This document shows, piece after piece, positions 1 through 8,666 of a stretch of 64,000 bases of DNA; positions within the stretch are counted from its first letter, which is position 1, and every line of letters starts with the position of its first letter. A program made the position numbers and the translations under genes. The notes beneath the pieces were generated by a model, which was given only the letters and a program-made list of their open reading frames with translations, made no database searches and had not been told where the DNA came from. Where the stretch lies: positions 1 through 64,000 of the forward strand of contig CBINGZ010000023.1 of NCBI GenBank assembly GCA_966250335.1. The letters run 5' to 3'. The stretch is from OLB7 sp966250335 (lineage in GTDB: Bacteria > Bacteroidota > Ignavibacteria > OLB7).

Positions 1-506
1 CCGACGCCGACGTCGACGGCGCCCATATCCGCACGCTCCTTCTGACCCTTCTCTTCAACTACATGCGCGAGCTGATAGAGCAGGGGAAGATCTTCCTTGC
101 CATGCCCCCTCTCTTCAAGGTGAAGAAGGGGAAGCAGGAGTTCTACGCCTACGACGAGCCGGAGCGCGACGAGATCATCGCCCGTATCCGGAAGGATTCC
201 GGGGCCAGGGGGGCCGCCGCTGCCGTGGCGGAGGATGGCGCCGAGGATGGGGGAGCAGACGAGGATGGTTCCAGCAGGACGCGCGACGGCATCGTGATCA
301 GCCGGTTCAAGGGTCTTGGGGAGATGAACCCCGAGCAGCTCTGGGCCACCACGATGAACCCGGAGACCCGCACCCTGCAGCAGGTGACGATCGAGAACGC
401 GGCCGACGCGGCCCACATCTTCGAGACCCTGATGGGGGATGCCGTGGAACCGCGCCGGATGTTCATCGAGCGGAACGCCCGCTACGTCCGGAATCTCGAC
501 GTCTGA
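1..506 (+). CDS. gyrB: DNA gyrase subunit B, C-terminal part (5' truncated by window edge)
   Basis: ATPase subunit of DNA gyrase, the type II topoisomerase that introduces negative supercoils. The reading frame is open from base 3 and begins inside the TOPRIM domain: DADVDGAHIRTLLLT carries the DxDxDG magnesium-binding motif. It continues through the conserved segment after it (GKIFLAMPPLFKV) and ends with the family tail SRFKGLGEMNPEQLW and a terminal YVRNLDV. The RFKGLGEM motif and NLD ending fit GyrB; ParE cannot be fully excluded because the ATPase half lies outside the window. A short Ala/Glu/Asp/Gly-rich acidic insert sits between the Tyr-Asp-Glu segment and the RFKGLGEM motif. A strong hairpin follows the stop, so this is the end of its transcript. 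Confidence 0.93.
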   Translation, partial: DADVDGAHIRTLLLTLLFNYMRELIEQGKIFLAMPPLFKVKKGKQEFYAYDEPERDEIIARIRKDSGARGAAAAVAEDGAEDGGADEDGSSRTRDGIVISRFKGLGEMNPEQLWATTMNPETRTLQQVTIENAADAAHIFETLMGDAVEPRRMFIERNARYVRNLDV

Positions 507-529
507 TCGTCGTTTCAGGCTCTTTTTTT

Positions 530-566
530 CGCCCCCGTTTCCGGAAAGGAAGCGGGGGCGTTTTCG
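530..566 (+). terminator. Rho-independent terminator of gyrB
   Basis: The arms CGCCCCCG (530-537) and CGGGGGCG (553-560) are perfectly complementary and extended inward by TTCC/GGAA. They are followed by TTTT. It lies 24 bases after the gyrB stop. Confidence 0.85.
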
Positions 567-804
567 TTCCGCTTGTGATCTATTACATTTGAATTCCGAA
601 CAAAAGCCGAAGTTAGCAGGATGTTGCCGTACCGATTTCCGGATGCTTTTCGAAGCGTTCGGAGCGCCCGGCGACGGTTCCGTGGAGGAGCGACCGGTTG
701 GAGACCCGGTCTCGGGACGGAGCCCGGCGTATCAGGCCCGGTCCTCGCGTCATTCTGGCATCGACGATTGATTTCCGGAGATACACATCACGTGGAGAAC
801 ATTC
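567..804 (+). promoter_or_regulatory. pckA promoter and long 5' leader
   Basis: No gene is supported in this 240-base stretch. TACATTTG at 584-591 matches the Bacteroidota -7 consensus TAnnTTTG, but no TTG lies about 19 bases upstream of it. If it is used, the pckA transcript has a leader of about 200 bases. A ribosome-binding GGAG at 794-797 sits 7 bases before the ATG. I saw no recognised riboswitch fold. Confidence 0.4.
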
Positions 805-2418
805 ATGAACAGCGACGACATTCGTAAACAACTTGAAGAGTTCGGCATCTCCAATGCCGGCTCCATCATCTACAATGCGACCACTCCCCATCTGGTGGAG
901 GAGGCGGTCAGCCGGAAGGAGGGATGGCTGACCGCGGGTGGTCCGCTGGCCGTCCTCACCGGGCAGCATACCGGTCGCTCGGCGAACGACAAGTTCCTGG
1001 TGAGCGAATCGAGCAGTCGGGACAAGGTCTGGTGGGGCCCCGTCAACAAGGAGTTCCAGCAGGAGAAGTTCGACGGTCTGATGGAGAAGGCGAAGAAGTT
1101 TCTCGAGGGGAAGGATCTGTTCGTGGCCGACTGCTACGTCGGCGCTGACCCGCGCTACCGGCTCGGCGTCCGGGTGATCAACATGCACGCCTGGCACAAT
1201 CTTTTCGCCCAGACCCTCTTCATCCCCCTCTCCAAGATCGCCGAGCGCGATGCCGACTTCACGCCGGAATTCACGATCGTCCACGTCCCCGATATGGATG
1301 CCGAACCCGAGGTCGACGGCACCCGGAGCGGTACCTTCATCCTGCTCGATTTCGGGCAGAAGCTGATTCTGATCGGCGGCACTTCGTACGCGGGTGAGAT
1401 CAAGAAGTCGATCTTCACCACGATGAACTATCTCCTGCCGCTCAAGGGGATCATGCCGATGCACTGCTCGGCGAACATCGGTCAGGAAGGGGACGTCGCC
1501 CTCTTCTTCGGCCTCTCCGGCACCGGCAAGACCACTCTCTCCGCCGACCCGAACCGCGCCCTGATCGGCGACGACGAGCACGGCTGGTCGGCCGACGGCA
1601 TCTTCAACTTCGAGGGTGGATGCTACGCCAAGATGATCAAGCTCTCCCCGGAGGCAGAACCGCAGATCTACGCCACGACCCGGATGTTCGGCACGGTTCT
1701 GGAGAACGTGGTGTTCGACCCGGAGACCCGGGAGCTCGATCTCGATTCGGCGCGCTACACCGAGAACACCCGCGGCGCCTACCCGATCGAGTATATCCCG
1801 GGGATCGCCCCCGGCTCGCAGGGAGGACATCCCCGGAACATCATCATGCTCACCGCCGATGCGTTCGGCGTCCTTCCTCCGATCGCCAAGCTCTCCACGG
1901 CGCAGGCGATGTACCAGTTCATCTCCGGCTACACGGCCAAGGTGGCGGGGACCGAGAAGGGGGTCACCGAGCCGCAGCCGACCTTCTCCACCTGCTTCGG
2001 CGCTCCGTTCATGGTCCATCACCCGTCGGTCTACGCCGGTCTGCTCGGCACGAAGATCGAGGAGCAGAACGTCAACTGCTGGCTGATCAACACCGGCTGG
2101 TCGGGGGGACCGTACGGCGTCGGCAGCCGGATGAAGATCGCCTACACCCGCGCCATGATCAACGCGGCGCTTGCCGGCGAGCTGGCCAACGCGGAGTATC
2201 GTGAGGATTCGGTCTTCGGCCTCATGGTCCCCACGCACGTCCCGAACGTGCCGGACGAGGTTCTCGACCCTCGCGGCACCTGGGCCGACCCGGAGGCCTA
2301 CGACGAGCAGGCCGCCAAGCTCGCCCGCCTCTTCGTCGAGAACTTCAAGAAGTACGAGGAAGGCGCCTCCGACGAGATCAAGGCCGCCGGCCCGAAGGTT
2401 CGCGAGATGGCCGAGTAA
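805..2418 (+). CDS. pckA: Phosphoenolpyruvate carboxykinase (ATP)
   Basis: Converts oxaloacetate plus ATP to PEP, CO2 and ADP, the entry step of gluconeogenesis, in the cytosol. The 537 residues match the usual family length of about 530-540. The substrate-side motif LTGQHTGRSANDKF lies near residues 52-65, the kinase-1a P-loop GLSGTGKTTLS near 236-246, and the following LIGDDEHGW supplies the metal-binding aspartates. The C-terminal adenine-binding part (YGVGSRMKIAYTRAMI) is intact. The ATG is supported by GGAG 7 bases upstream. It is transcribed alone, between a terminator upstream and one immediately downstream. The use of ATP rather than GTP is a family assignment from the overall sequence. 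Confidence 0.97.
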   Translation: MNSDDIRKQLEEFGISNAGSIIYNATTPHLVEEAVSRKEGWLTAGGPLAVLTGQHTGRSANDKFLVSESSSRDKVWWGPVNKEFQQEKFDGLMEKAKKFLEGKDLFVADCYVGADPRYRLGVRVINMHAWHNLFAQTLFIPLSKIAERDADFTPEFTIVHVPDMDAEPEVDGTRSGTFILLDFGQKLILIGGTSYAGEIKKSIFTTMNYLLPLKGIMPMHCSANIGQEGDVALFFGLSGTGKTTLSADPNRALIGDDEHGWSADGIFNFEGGCYAKMIKLSPEAEPQIYATTRMFGTVLENVVFDPETRELDLDSARYTENTRGAYPIEYIPGIAPGSQGGHPRNIIMLTADAFGVLPPIAKLSTAQAMYQFISGYTAKVAGTEKGVTEPQPTFSTCFGAPFMVHHPSVYAGLLGTKIEEQNVNCWLINTGWSGGPYGVGSRMKIAYTRAMINAALAGELANAEYREDSVFGLMVPTHVPNVPDEVLDPRGTWADPEAYDEQAAKLARLFVENFKKYEEGASDEIKAAGPKVREMAE

Positions 2419-2453
2419 GCCGTTCCTCCGACCCTTACAACCGCAGCAACAGG

Positions 2454-2492
2454 GATCGCCCGACCTCCTTCCGGAGGCCGGGCGATCTCTTT
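2454..2492 (+). terminator. Rho-independent terminator of pckA
   Basis: GATCGCCCG (2454-2462) pairs with CGGGCGATC (2479-2487). An inner CCTCC/GGAGG stem closes a TTCC loop, and a CTCTTTAT tract follows. It begins 35 bases after the pckA stop. Confidence 0.88.
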
Positions 2493-2839
2493 ATCCACCA
2501 TCCCTCGGCGGTCCACAACGTTTTCCCGACCATGTTTCATGAAGAGGGAATATAGGATTGAGAATATCGTATCGTGTGATCTTTTCTGTGGGACATTCCT
2601 TCGAGTGGCGTTCCGCATGGTTCGTTCCGTCGGGTATATCGGCTCCCGTAGGGAGCACCGATGTGTAGCCACGGGCCATCCATAATTCTTAAGCCCTGAA
2701 GGGGCGTACCATTCGTCTCGTCCTCGACAGGGAAGAATGGTGCGCACCTTCGGGGCTGGAAGAAGATCGACATGCAACGAGGTACGATAACACGCCGTGC
2801 AGGGCATCGGCCCCATCATTCGGCATCCTGGTAAACGAG
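2493..2839. other. Gene-free intergenic region between pckA and the minus-strand lipoprotein
   Basis: This region lies between converging transcripts. Overlapping short open frames exist but none has a recognisable product, a ribosome-binding site or consistent codon use. It holds a palindromic dispersed repeat (2692-2764) and a smaller inverted repeat near 2641-2660 (GGCTCCC...GGGAGC). I see nothing else in it. Confidence 0.6.
2692..2764. repeat. Palindromic dispersed repeat, copy 1
   Basis: A 23-base left arm (2692-2714, beginning AGCCCTGAAGGGGCG) is complementary at 20 of 23 positions to the right arm (2735-2757, ending CTTCGGGGCT), with a 20-base loop. The 18 bases at 2747-2764 occur exactly, inverted, at 39822-39839. 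AATGGTGCGCACC at 2736-2748 recurs at 39888-39900. The layout resembles a REP-like intergenic repeat; no transposase lies nearby. Confidence 0.7.
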
Positions 2840-2873
2840 CAAGGCCCGACTTCCTTCCGGAAGCCGGGCCTTG
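2840..2873 (-). terminator. Terminator hairpin downstream of the minus-strand lipoprotein gene
   Basis: CAAGGCCCG (2840-2848) pairs with CGGGCCTTG (2865-2873), with an inner CTTCC/GGAAG stem around a TTCC loop. It lies 27 bases beyond the lipoprotein stop in its direction of transcription. Confidence 0.7.
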
Positions 2874-2900
2874 CGTTGTTCGTTCGAAAGGGCGGAAGAA

Positions 2901-3467
2901 TTACTTCTTCGCGGCGCCTTCGGTCTTGGCTGCGTCGCCGGCCGGAGCGGTCTTGGCGGCGGTGTCGGCCGTCGCGGCGGAAGCCGTCGTGTCGGCAGGA
3001 GCGGCAGCGGCCGGAGCGTTCAGATCGTTCTCGATCGTGCTCTGCTGGCTCTTGAGCTCGGAGAGCTTCGCCTTGATCCCTTCGTAGCTGGCCTTCGCTG
3101 CGCCCCAGGCGGCCTCGACGTCGGCGCGAGCGCCGGTGGCGATGGCGGAATCACGACCTGCCTTGGCGGCGTCGAGCTCCTTCTGGATGTCGGCGACGGC
3201 GGTCTCGTGCTCCTTCAGCTTCAGGTCGCAGGCGGCGCGCTTGGCGGCACCGGCGGAATCGGCCGGGTCAGCGGCGGTCTGCATCGCCTGGAACTTGGTG
3301 TTGAGCTCGCCGTGCTTCGCCGTGAAGGCCTGCAGCTCGGTGGTCACCTCGTTCTCGGCCTTCGTCCACTCGTCTGTCAGATCCGTGACGTCTTCCTTGC
3401 CGCAGCTCGTCAGCGCAAGGGCGGAGAGGGCGAGGACAAAAAGCGAGTTGATCGATTTGCGAACCAT
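2901..3467 (-). CDS. Coiled-coil lipoprotein of unknown function
   Basis: The 188 residues start with a lipoprotein signal peptide (SINSLFVLALSALALTSC) whose lipobox LTSC would be cleaved and lipidated at the cysteine, so the protein should sit on a membrane facing the periplasm. Residues about 28-150 are Ala/Glu/Lys-rich with heptad-like spacing and look helical or coiled-coil. The last 35 residues are a low-complexity Ala/Thr/Asp/Lys tail, expected to be disordered. I do not recognise the family. A general resemblance to small coiled-coil envelope lipoproteins is all that can be said. It follows xseB on the same strand after 121 bases, but its product type gives no reason to link it to exonuclease VII. 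Confidence 0.75.
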   Translation of the reverse strand: MVRKSINSLFVLALSALALTSCGKEDVTDLTDEWTKAENEVTTELQAFTAKHGELNTKFQAMQTAADPADSAGAAKRAACDLKLKEHETAVADIQKELDAAKAGRDSAIATGARADVEAAWGAAKASYEGIKAKLSELKSQQSTIENDLNAPAAAAPADTTASAATADTAAKTAPAGDAAKTEGAAKK

Positions 3468-3588
3468 GTGGATTAGTTCTCCAGATTGGTTAAGAGTTAA
3501 TGGGTCTACTATGTATGCGTAGAAGTTGTTATCCGTAGGGATCGACCGCCGGAACGGATGCCCGGCGGATGCGCGAATCGGAGTGCGG

Positions 3589-3810
3589 TCAGATCACGAA
3601 TTCCTCTTCCTCGTACTCCCCGTCGATCCGGGCCCGCAGTTCCGTGACGCGCAGTTCCGCGCTCTCCAGCTCCTTGCGGCATCCCTGTACTATCCGGGTC
3701 CCCTCTTCGTACAGCTTCATCGCCTCGGCCAGGCCGATCGAGTTGTTCTCCAGCGATTCCACGATCCGAAGCAGGCGGTCGAGAGACTCTTCAAACGAGG
3801 GGTTCTTCAT
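3589..3810 (-). CDS. xseB: Exodeoxyribonuclease VII small subunit
   Basis: Small subunit of exonuclease VII, which degrades single-stranded DNA to oligonucleotides. At 73 residues it has the normal length. The family core is clear: PSFEESLDRLLRIVESLE near the start, then LAEAMKLYEEGTRIVQGC, forming the two-helix hairpin that binds XseA. The C-terminus is acidic (DGEYEEEEF). It lies 93 bases downstream of xseA on the same strand, the usual partner order. The two products probably act as one complex in recombination and repair. Confidence 0.93.
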   Translation of the reverse strand: MKNPSFEESLDRLLRIVESLENNSIGLAEAMKLYEEGTRIVQGCRKELESAELRVTELRARIDGEYEEEEFVI

Positions 3811-3903
3811 GAAATTCGATCTCGGTACGGTTTCACGCCGACATTCGCCGGGCGTTACGAGGGATTGTTGATGGGATTGAATTTTTTTCGGGGAAGGGGT
3901 CCG

Positions 3904-5142
3904 CTACTCGATCACGGCCCGACGCGATCCGTCGTGCCAGCGGATATCGATGCTCTCCCCCTGAGCCACCTGGTCGGCCGAGGAGACCGGAAGCCCCCCG
4001 CGTTCGACGATGGCGTAGCCCCTGGCGAGGACGTTCTCCGGGTTGAGGGCGCGGAGCGAGGCGTCCATCCGCTCCAGCCGATCCGCTGCCGTCCGAAGGT
4101 TCGTCCCCAGCCCCCGCCCGGCGCGGCCCCAGAGGTCATCCAGGCGCTGCTGGTGGGCACGGACCATGTCGAGCGGTCGCGAGAGACCGCGGGTGCGGAG
4201 AAGCGACTCCAGCTCGCGTCGGCTGTGTCGCAGCTTGTCGTTGACGGCGAGCGTGAGGCGGTCGCCGACATCTTCGACCAGCGCCCTCAGTTCGTTGATG
4301 TCACGGACGGCGAGTTCCGCCGCGGCCGTGGGTGTCGCGGCGCGCACATCCGCCACGAAGTCGGCGATCGTGAAATCGGTCTCGTGTCCCACGGCGCTGA
4401 TCACCGGAATCCTCGACTCGAAGATCGCCCGCGCCACGACCTCCTCGTTGAACGCCCAGAGATCCTCCATCGCTCCGCCGCCGCGCCCCACGATCAGCAG
4501 ATCGACGTCGTTCCGCTCGTTGAACCTTCTGACGGCCGCCGCCACTTCGCGCGCCGCGGTCGCCCCCTGCACCAGCGTCGGGTGAACGATGACCCGCACC
4601 AGCGGCATCCTCCTTCGGAGCGTCGTCACGATATCGCGGAGCGCGGCGCCGTCGCGCGAGGTGACGACGCCGATCCGGGTCGGAAAGAGGGGAAGAGGGA
4701 CCTTGTGGCCGGGATCGAACAATCCCTCCTCCTGCAGTCGTCTCTTCAACGCCTCGAACGCCTGGAAGAGATCCCCCTGCCCGAGCGGCGTCAGCGAGAA
4801 GCAGTCGAGCTGGTACTGTCCCCTCGGTTCGTAGACGGTGACTCTGCCGAGGGCGACCACGCGCATCCCCTCGCGGATCGGAAAGCGGAGCTGCCGGGTC
4901 TTCCAGAGGACGGCGCTCAGGCTTGCCCGTTCATCCCTGAGCGTGAAATAGGTGTGGCCGCTTGCCGCGCGGTTCCAGCCGGCGATCTCCCCCTGGATGG
5001 CGATCTCCGGAAATTCTCCCTCGATCAGATCCCGCAGGGTCCGCGTGAACTCGCTGACCGAGGGGATGCCGGCCTGCGGCGGCTCGGATGTTCCCGTTCC
5101 CTCGGTTTCGATCTCGATCTTCGTAGCGCGTCGAATAACCAT
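3904..5142 (-). CDS. xseA: Exodeoxyribonuclease VII large subunit
   Basis: Catalytic subunit of exonuclease VII, a single-strand-specific nuclease. The 412 residues fall within the family range (about 400-450). After a short Thr/Glu-rich leader comes the N-terminal OB-fold (SVSEFTRTLRDLIEG, then IAIQGEIAGWN and GHTYFTLRDERASLSAVLW). The catalytic domain follows with KVPLPLFPTRIGVVTS, GAALRDI, the strongly conserved LLIVGRGGGAMEDLWAFNEE and ISAVGHETDFTIADFVADVR. The helical region is C-terminal, ending in the OB-returning LARGYAIVE segment. It is divergent from the YfhO gene at 5240, with about 100 bases between starts. Confidence 0.96.
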   Translation of the reverse strand: MVIRRATKIEIETEGTGTSEPPQAGIPSVSEFTRTLRDLIEGEFPEIAIQGEIAGWNRAASGHTYFTLRDERASLSAVLWKTRQLRFPIREGMRVVALGRVTVYEPRGQYQLDCFSLTPLGQGDLFQAFEALKRRLQEEGLFDPGHKVPLPLFPTRIGVVTSRDGAALRDIVTTLRRRMPLVRVIVHPTLVQGATAAREVAAAVRRFNERNDVDLLIVGRGGGAMEDLWAFNEEVVARAIFESRIPVISAVGHETDFTIADFVADVRAATPTAAAELAVRDINELRALVEDVGDRLTLAVNDKLRHSRRELESLLRTRGLSRPLDMVRAHQQRLDDLWGRAGRGLGTNLRTAADRLERMDASLRALNPENVLARGYAIVERGGLPVSSADQVAQGESIDIRWHDGSRRAVIE

Positions 5143-5239
5143 ATCCGGCGAAGTTACGGATTGCCGTATATTTACGGCTCGATCCCGGCCGCCCCGTCGA
5201 CGCCGGGATCATCGTTTTCAATGAATCTGATTGAAAATC

Positions 5240-7576
5240 ATGTCCAAACAATCCCCGAAGAAGAGGGAGATCGAACCGCTGACGATACGCTCCGCGCGCG
5301 CGGGGAAGACGTCGCGTCCGATGATCGAACCTTCGAACCTCTGGGCCTATCTCATCTTCGCCGTCGTCGCCGTCGCCTTCTTCAGCCCCTTCCTGTTCGG
5401 CAAGGCATTTCTCTGGGAGGATTTTCTCGAGCAGTTCTTCCCGCACGAGGTCTACGCGGCCCGCAGTTTCAGCCAGGGGGTGATCCCGTTCTGGAACCCG
5501 TTCGAATTCTGCGGGATGCCCTTCATGGCGGATCTTCAGAACGGATTCTTCTATCCCGGCAACCAGCTCATGTATCTCTTCTCAGGAGGTGATCTCGGGA
5601 TCTGGCTGGCGCAGTTCTTCGTGGTGATTCATTATCTGATCGCCATGATCGGCATGTGGAAGGCCGCGCGCGGGATCGGGATCGGAGGATGGGGAGCAAT
5701 TCTGGCCGGCGTCGCCTACGGGCTCGGCGGCATGCTGGTGGTCCATATGATCCACCCGAACATGCTCTTCCACATGGGGTGGTTTCCGGTCGTCTTCTAT
5801 CTCTTCCATAAGGCCGTCAACCAGGGGAGCTGGCTTCACACGCTTCTCTGCGGGATCACGCTCGGCGTCATGCTCCTGAGCGGTCACCCGCAGCTTGCGC
5901 TCTATATCATCCTCTACCTGGGCTGCTACACCCTCTACGTCCTCGTGCGCGACATGCGGGGGGGGGATGACGCGCTGAAGCGTTCGGCGGTCATGCGGGG
6001 GGTGATGGCTGCCGTCGCCGTGGCTGTGGGAGCGGGGATCTTCGCGATCCAGCTCCTCCCGGCGCAGGAACTGGCGGGCCTCTCCGAGCGCGTAACCCTC
6101 ACGCCGGAGAAGATGGCCGAGGGCTCGATCGGCTTCGGTCATCTGGTGACTCTGATCGTTCCGAAGATCTTCGGCGTGGTGACGGGGGATACGCCCCCCG
6201 ACCTCCAGTACTGGCCCTCCATGGAGATGTTCCATTACTGGGAATCGGTCATCTACGTCGGCGTCGTGGTGCTCCTGCTGGCGGCGGTGGGGCTTGCCTC
6301 CCGCAGGCTCGGCTCGCTCCGCTGGTTCCTGGCGGGGATGGCGATCTTCGGGATCTTCTTCGCCCTGGGGGACAACTTCTTCGTCCACGGCATCATCAGC
6401 AGACTTCCCCTCTTCGACAGGTTCAGAATTCCCACACGTATGGCGCTCTTCTTCTCGTTCGGGGCGGCGCTCCTGGCGGGGGTGGGGCTGGAGCGTGTGA
6501 TCAGACGGGATGAGGAGGAGGGACGGCTGCTGAAGGTCGGGCTGATCCTCGGCGGGTTCATCCTGCTGATCGGACTTCTGACGGCGGGGGGGATCCTGGC
6601 ATCCGCGCTCGGCGCGCCGGAGGCACTGAGCGCCAGTCTCTCCCGCACCGGGATCGCCCCGATCCTGATCGGCGGCGCGGCGCTCGCGATCGTCTGGGCC
6701 TCGCTCAGGGGGAAGATGCCCGGTGTAGGAGCGGCCGTTGCTCTTCTCTCGCTGGCGGTCATCGATCTCTTCATCTTCGGCGTCGATCAGAATGCCGCCA
6801 CGGTGAGCCCCGAGCAGATCTACTCGAGCATCGACCGCGATTTCGAGATGCTGAAGGCGGTCCCTCCCGACAAACTCTTTCGCGTGAAGATGAGAGAGGG
6901 GGGGGCGATGCTGATGAAGCGGAACCAGGGAGCGTACAGCGGCATCATGCTCTTCGAGGGATACAACCCGCTCCTGCTGGCGCGCAGGGTGCCCCCGGCG
7001 GAGACGCCGGAGAAGGCGTACGACCTGATGAACATCCGTTACGGGATCAGGATCGACACGATGGCCCGGCAGCTCGGCGTCGTGGAGCGGACGACGGCAT
7101 ATCCGCATGCGAGAATGATGTACGATGCCAGGACCGCAACACCCGAGGGGGTGCTCGAACTTCTGAAAGGGGGAACCGTCGATCACGGACGGACGGTGCT
7201 GCTGGAGAAGGAGCCGGGGATCACGCTCGACGGGACAGGGACCGGAACGGCGAAGGTCACCCGCTACGACGCCGGCGCGATCGACGTGGAGGTCGAAACC
7301 GACAAGCCGGGGATCCTGCTCCTGAGCGAGGTCTGGTATCCCGCCTGGAAGCCGTATGTGGACGGAAAGGAGGCCGAGCTCCTGATCGCCAACTCGTCGC
7401 TCAGGGCCGTGGCGGTCCCGGGGGGACGTCATAAGATCGAACTGCGATACGAGTCCGATTCGTTCGGCGCCGGCATGTGGATCACGATCCTCACGCTGGT
7501 CATCGCCGTGGGCGGGTCGGTCTTCCTGGTCGTCCGGGGCCGTTCCGCGAAAGCTCCGGCTCCTGCCGCGGCATGA
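5240..7576 (+). CDS. YfhO-family polytopic membrane protein
   Basis: The product has 778 residues if the ATG at 5240 is used; a TTG three codons earlier is also possible and neither has a clear ribosome-binding site. A basic N-terminus leads into many hydrophobic helices through about residue 500, including a first-loop sequence typical of the family (LWEDFLEQFFPHEVY, then IPFWNPFEFCGMPFMAD). A globular extracytoplasmic domain follows, ending in the YfhO hallmark SEVWYPAWKPYVDGKEAEL, and then a last transmembrane helix. YfhO proteins resemble GT-C-fold glycosyltransferases and act in cell-surface glycosylation; the substrate here is unknown. A second, larger member is encoded at 31111-33810. 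Confidence 0.85.
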   Translation: MSKQSPKKREIEPLTIRSARAGKTSRPMIEPSNLWAYLIFAVVAVAFFSPFLFGKAFLWEDFLEQFFPHEVYAARSFSQGVIPFWNPFEFCGMPFMADLQNGFFYPGNQLMYLFSGGDLGIWLAQFFVVIHYLIAMIGMWKAARGIGIGGWGAILAGVAYGLGGMLVVHMIHPNMLFHMGWFPVVFYLFHKAVNQGSWLHTLLCGITLGVMLLSGHPQLALYIILYLGCYTLYVLVRDMRGGDDALKRSAVMRGVMAAVAVAVGAGIFAIQLLPAQELAGLSERVTLTPEKMAEGSIGFGHLVTLIVPKIFGVVTGDTPPDLQYWPSMEMFHYWESVIYVGVVVLLLAAVGLASRRLGSLRWFLAGMAIFGIFFALGDNFFVHGIISRLPLFDRFRIPTRMALFFSFGAALLAGVGLERVIRRDEEEGRLLKVGLILGGFILLIGLLTAGGILASALGAPEALSASLSRTGIAPILIGGAALAIVWASLRGKMPGVGAAVALLSLAVIDLFIFGVDQNAATVSPEQIYSSIDRDFEMLKAVPPDKLFRVKMREGGAMLMKRNQGAYSGIMLFEGYNPLLLARRVPPAETPEKAYDLMNIRYGIRIDTMARQLGVVERTTAYPHARMMYDARTATPEGVLELLKGGTVDHGRTVLLEKEPGITLDGTGTGTAKVTRYDAGAIDVEVETDKPGILLLSEVWYPAWKPYVDGKEAELLIANSSLRAVAVPGGRHKIELRYESDSFGAGMWITILTLVIAVGGSVFLVVRGRSAKAPAPAAA

Positions 7577-7740
7577 GAGCCGGGGGGGCCGTAACCATTT
7601 GAGGAAGTCACGACGACGGGGGCGTGGTAACTTGCGGCGCTCCCGGTGATCGTTTCCCGTTCCGGCCCACGGTCGGAACGGGATCTTCTCCGGAAACACA
7701 TTCCAACGTCCCTTCTCCATCCGACTCTCGAACCGGTCGA

Positions 7741-8643
7741 ATGAGCATCATCGACTCCATGATCTCCGCGGCGCTGCCGTTCACGCCGAAGGCGATCGTC
7801 AAGATTATCGCAAAGAAATATATTGCCGGCGAAACCCTCAACGACGCCATGGCGACCGTCCTCCGTCTGAACGACGAGGGGGCGATGGCCACGATCGACG
7901 TGCTGGGGGAGTTCGTCGACAACGCCGAGGTGGCGCGGCGGGAGACCGATCAGTCGATCCGGGTGCTGGAGGAGATAGCGCTCCGGAAGGTCGACTCCAA
8001 TCTCTCGGTGAAGCTCACCTCCCTGGGGCTTGCCATCGACAAGGAGTTCTGTTTCGAGAACGTCTCCCGTGTCGTCCGCAGAGCCCATGAACTGGGGAGC
8101 TTCGTCCGGCTCGATATGGAGAACTCCCCCTATACCGACGCCACCATCGAGCTGGCGATGCGCCTGCGCGAAACCTGGCCGGAGAACGTCGGGATCGTCC
8201 TCCAGGCGTACCTGCGCCGGACCGAAGCCGACATCCGGAAGCTGGCGCCGACCGGGATCACCTTCCGGCTCTGCAAGGGGATTTATATCGAATCGGAAAC
8301 GATCGCGTTCAAGGGACGGGAGGAGGTCCAGCAGAACTATCTGAAGTGCCTGAACCTGATGCTCGATTACGGCAGCTACGTCGGCATTGCCACGCATGAC
8401 GATATACTGATCGACGGCGCCCGCGCCCTGATCGCGCAGCGGCGGCTGGAGAGAAACCGCTACGAGTTTCAGATGCTTCTCGGGGTCCGCGACCAGAAGC
8501 GCCGCGAGCTGATCGGGCAGGGGCACCGCCTGCGGGTCTACGTGCCGTTCGGCCACGACTGGTACGGCTACTCGGTGCGGCGGCTGAAGGAGAATCCGAA
8601 GATCGCCGGGCATATCTTCAAGGCGATCTTCACGGGCGATTGA
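7741..8643 (+). CDS. Proline dehydrogenase (monofunctional, FAD-dependent)
   Basis: Oxidises proline to pyrroline-5-carboxylate, the first step of proline catabolism. The 300 residues fit the short bacterial single-function enzymes, which hold only the beta/alpha-barrel. Family signatures include NLSVKLTSLGL, FVRLDMENSPYTDATIEL, VGIVLQAYLRRTEADI, FRLCKGIYIE, YVGIATHD and the C-terminal substrate motif VYVPFGHDWYGYSVRRLKEN, whose two arginines bind the proline carboxylate. The frame is open further upstream, but the ATG at 7741 starts the recognisable protein. No pyrroline-5-carboxylate dehydrogenase lies in the window. A 2Fe-2S ferredoxin gene starts 24 bases after the stop and probably belongs to the same transcript. 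Confidence 0.93.
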   Translation: MSIIDSMISAALPFTPKAIVKIIAKKYIAGETLNDAMATVLRLNDEGAMATIDVLGEFVDNAEVARRETDQSIRVLEEIALRKVDSNLSVKLTSLGLAIDKEFCFENVSRVVRRAHELGSFVRLDMENSPYTDATIELAMRLRETWPENVGIVLQAYLRRTEADIRKLAPTGITFRLCKGIYIESETIAFKGREEVQQNYLKCLNLMLDYGSYVGIATHDDILIDGARALIAQRRLERNRYEFQMLLGVRDQKRRELIGQGHRLRVYVPFGHDWYGYSVRRLKENPKIAGHIFKAIFTGD

Positions 8644-8666
8644 GCCGGACCGGAGGTCTCCCCGGA

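Noticed and set aside
613..2238. 541-codon open frame on the minus strand inside pckA
   Set aside because: It is antisense to a full, well-motifed pckA and its translation is Arg/Asp/Gly-rich with no family motif, as expected from high-GC shadow frames.
3526..5592. 688-codon plus-strand frame over xseB/xseA
   Set aside because: It overlaps two recognised minus-strand genes and has no recognisable motif or ribosome-binding site.
5582..7720. 712-codon minus-strand frame over the YfhO gene
   Set aside because: Antisense shadow; charged, low-complexity translation with no hydrophobic or catalytic signature.
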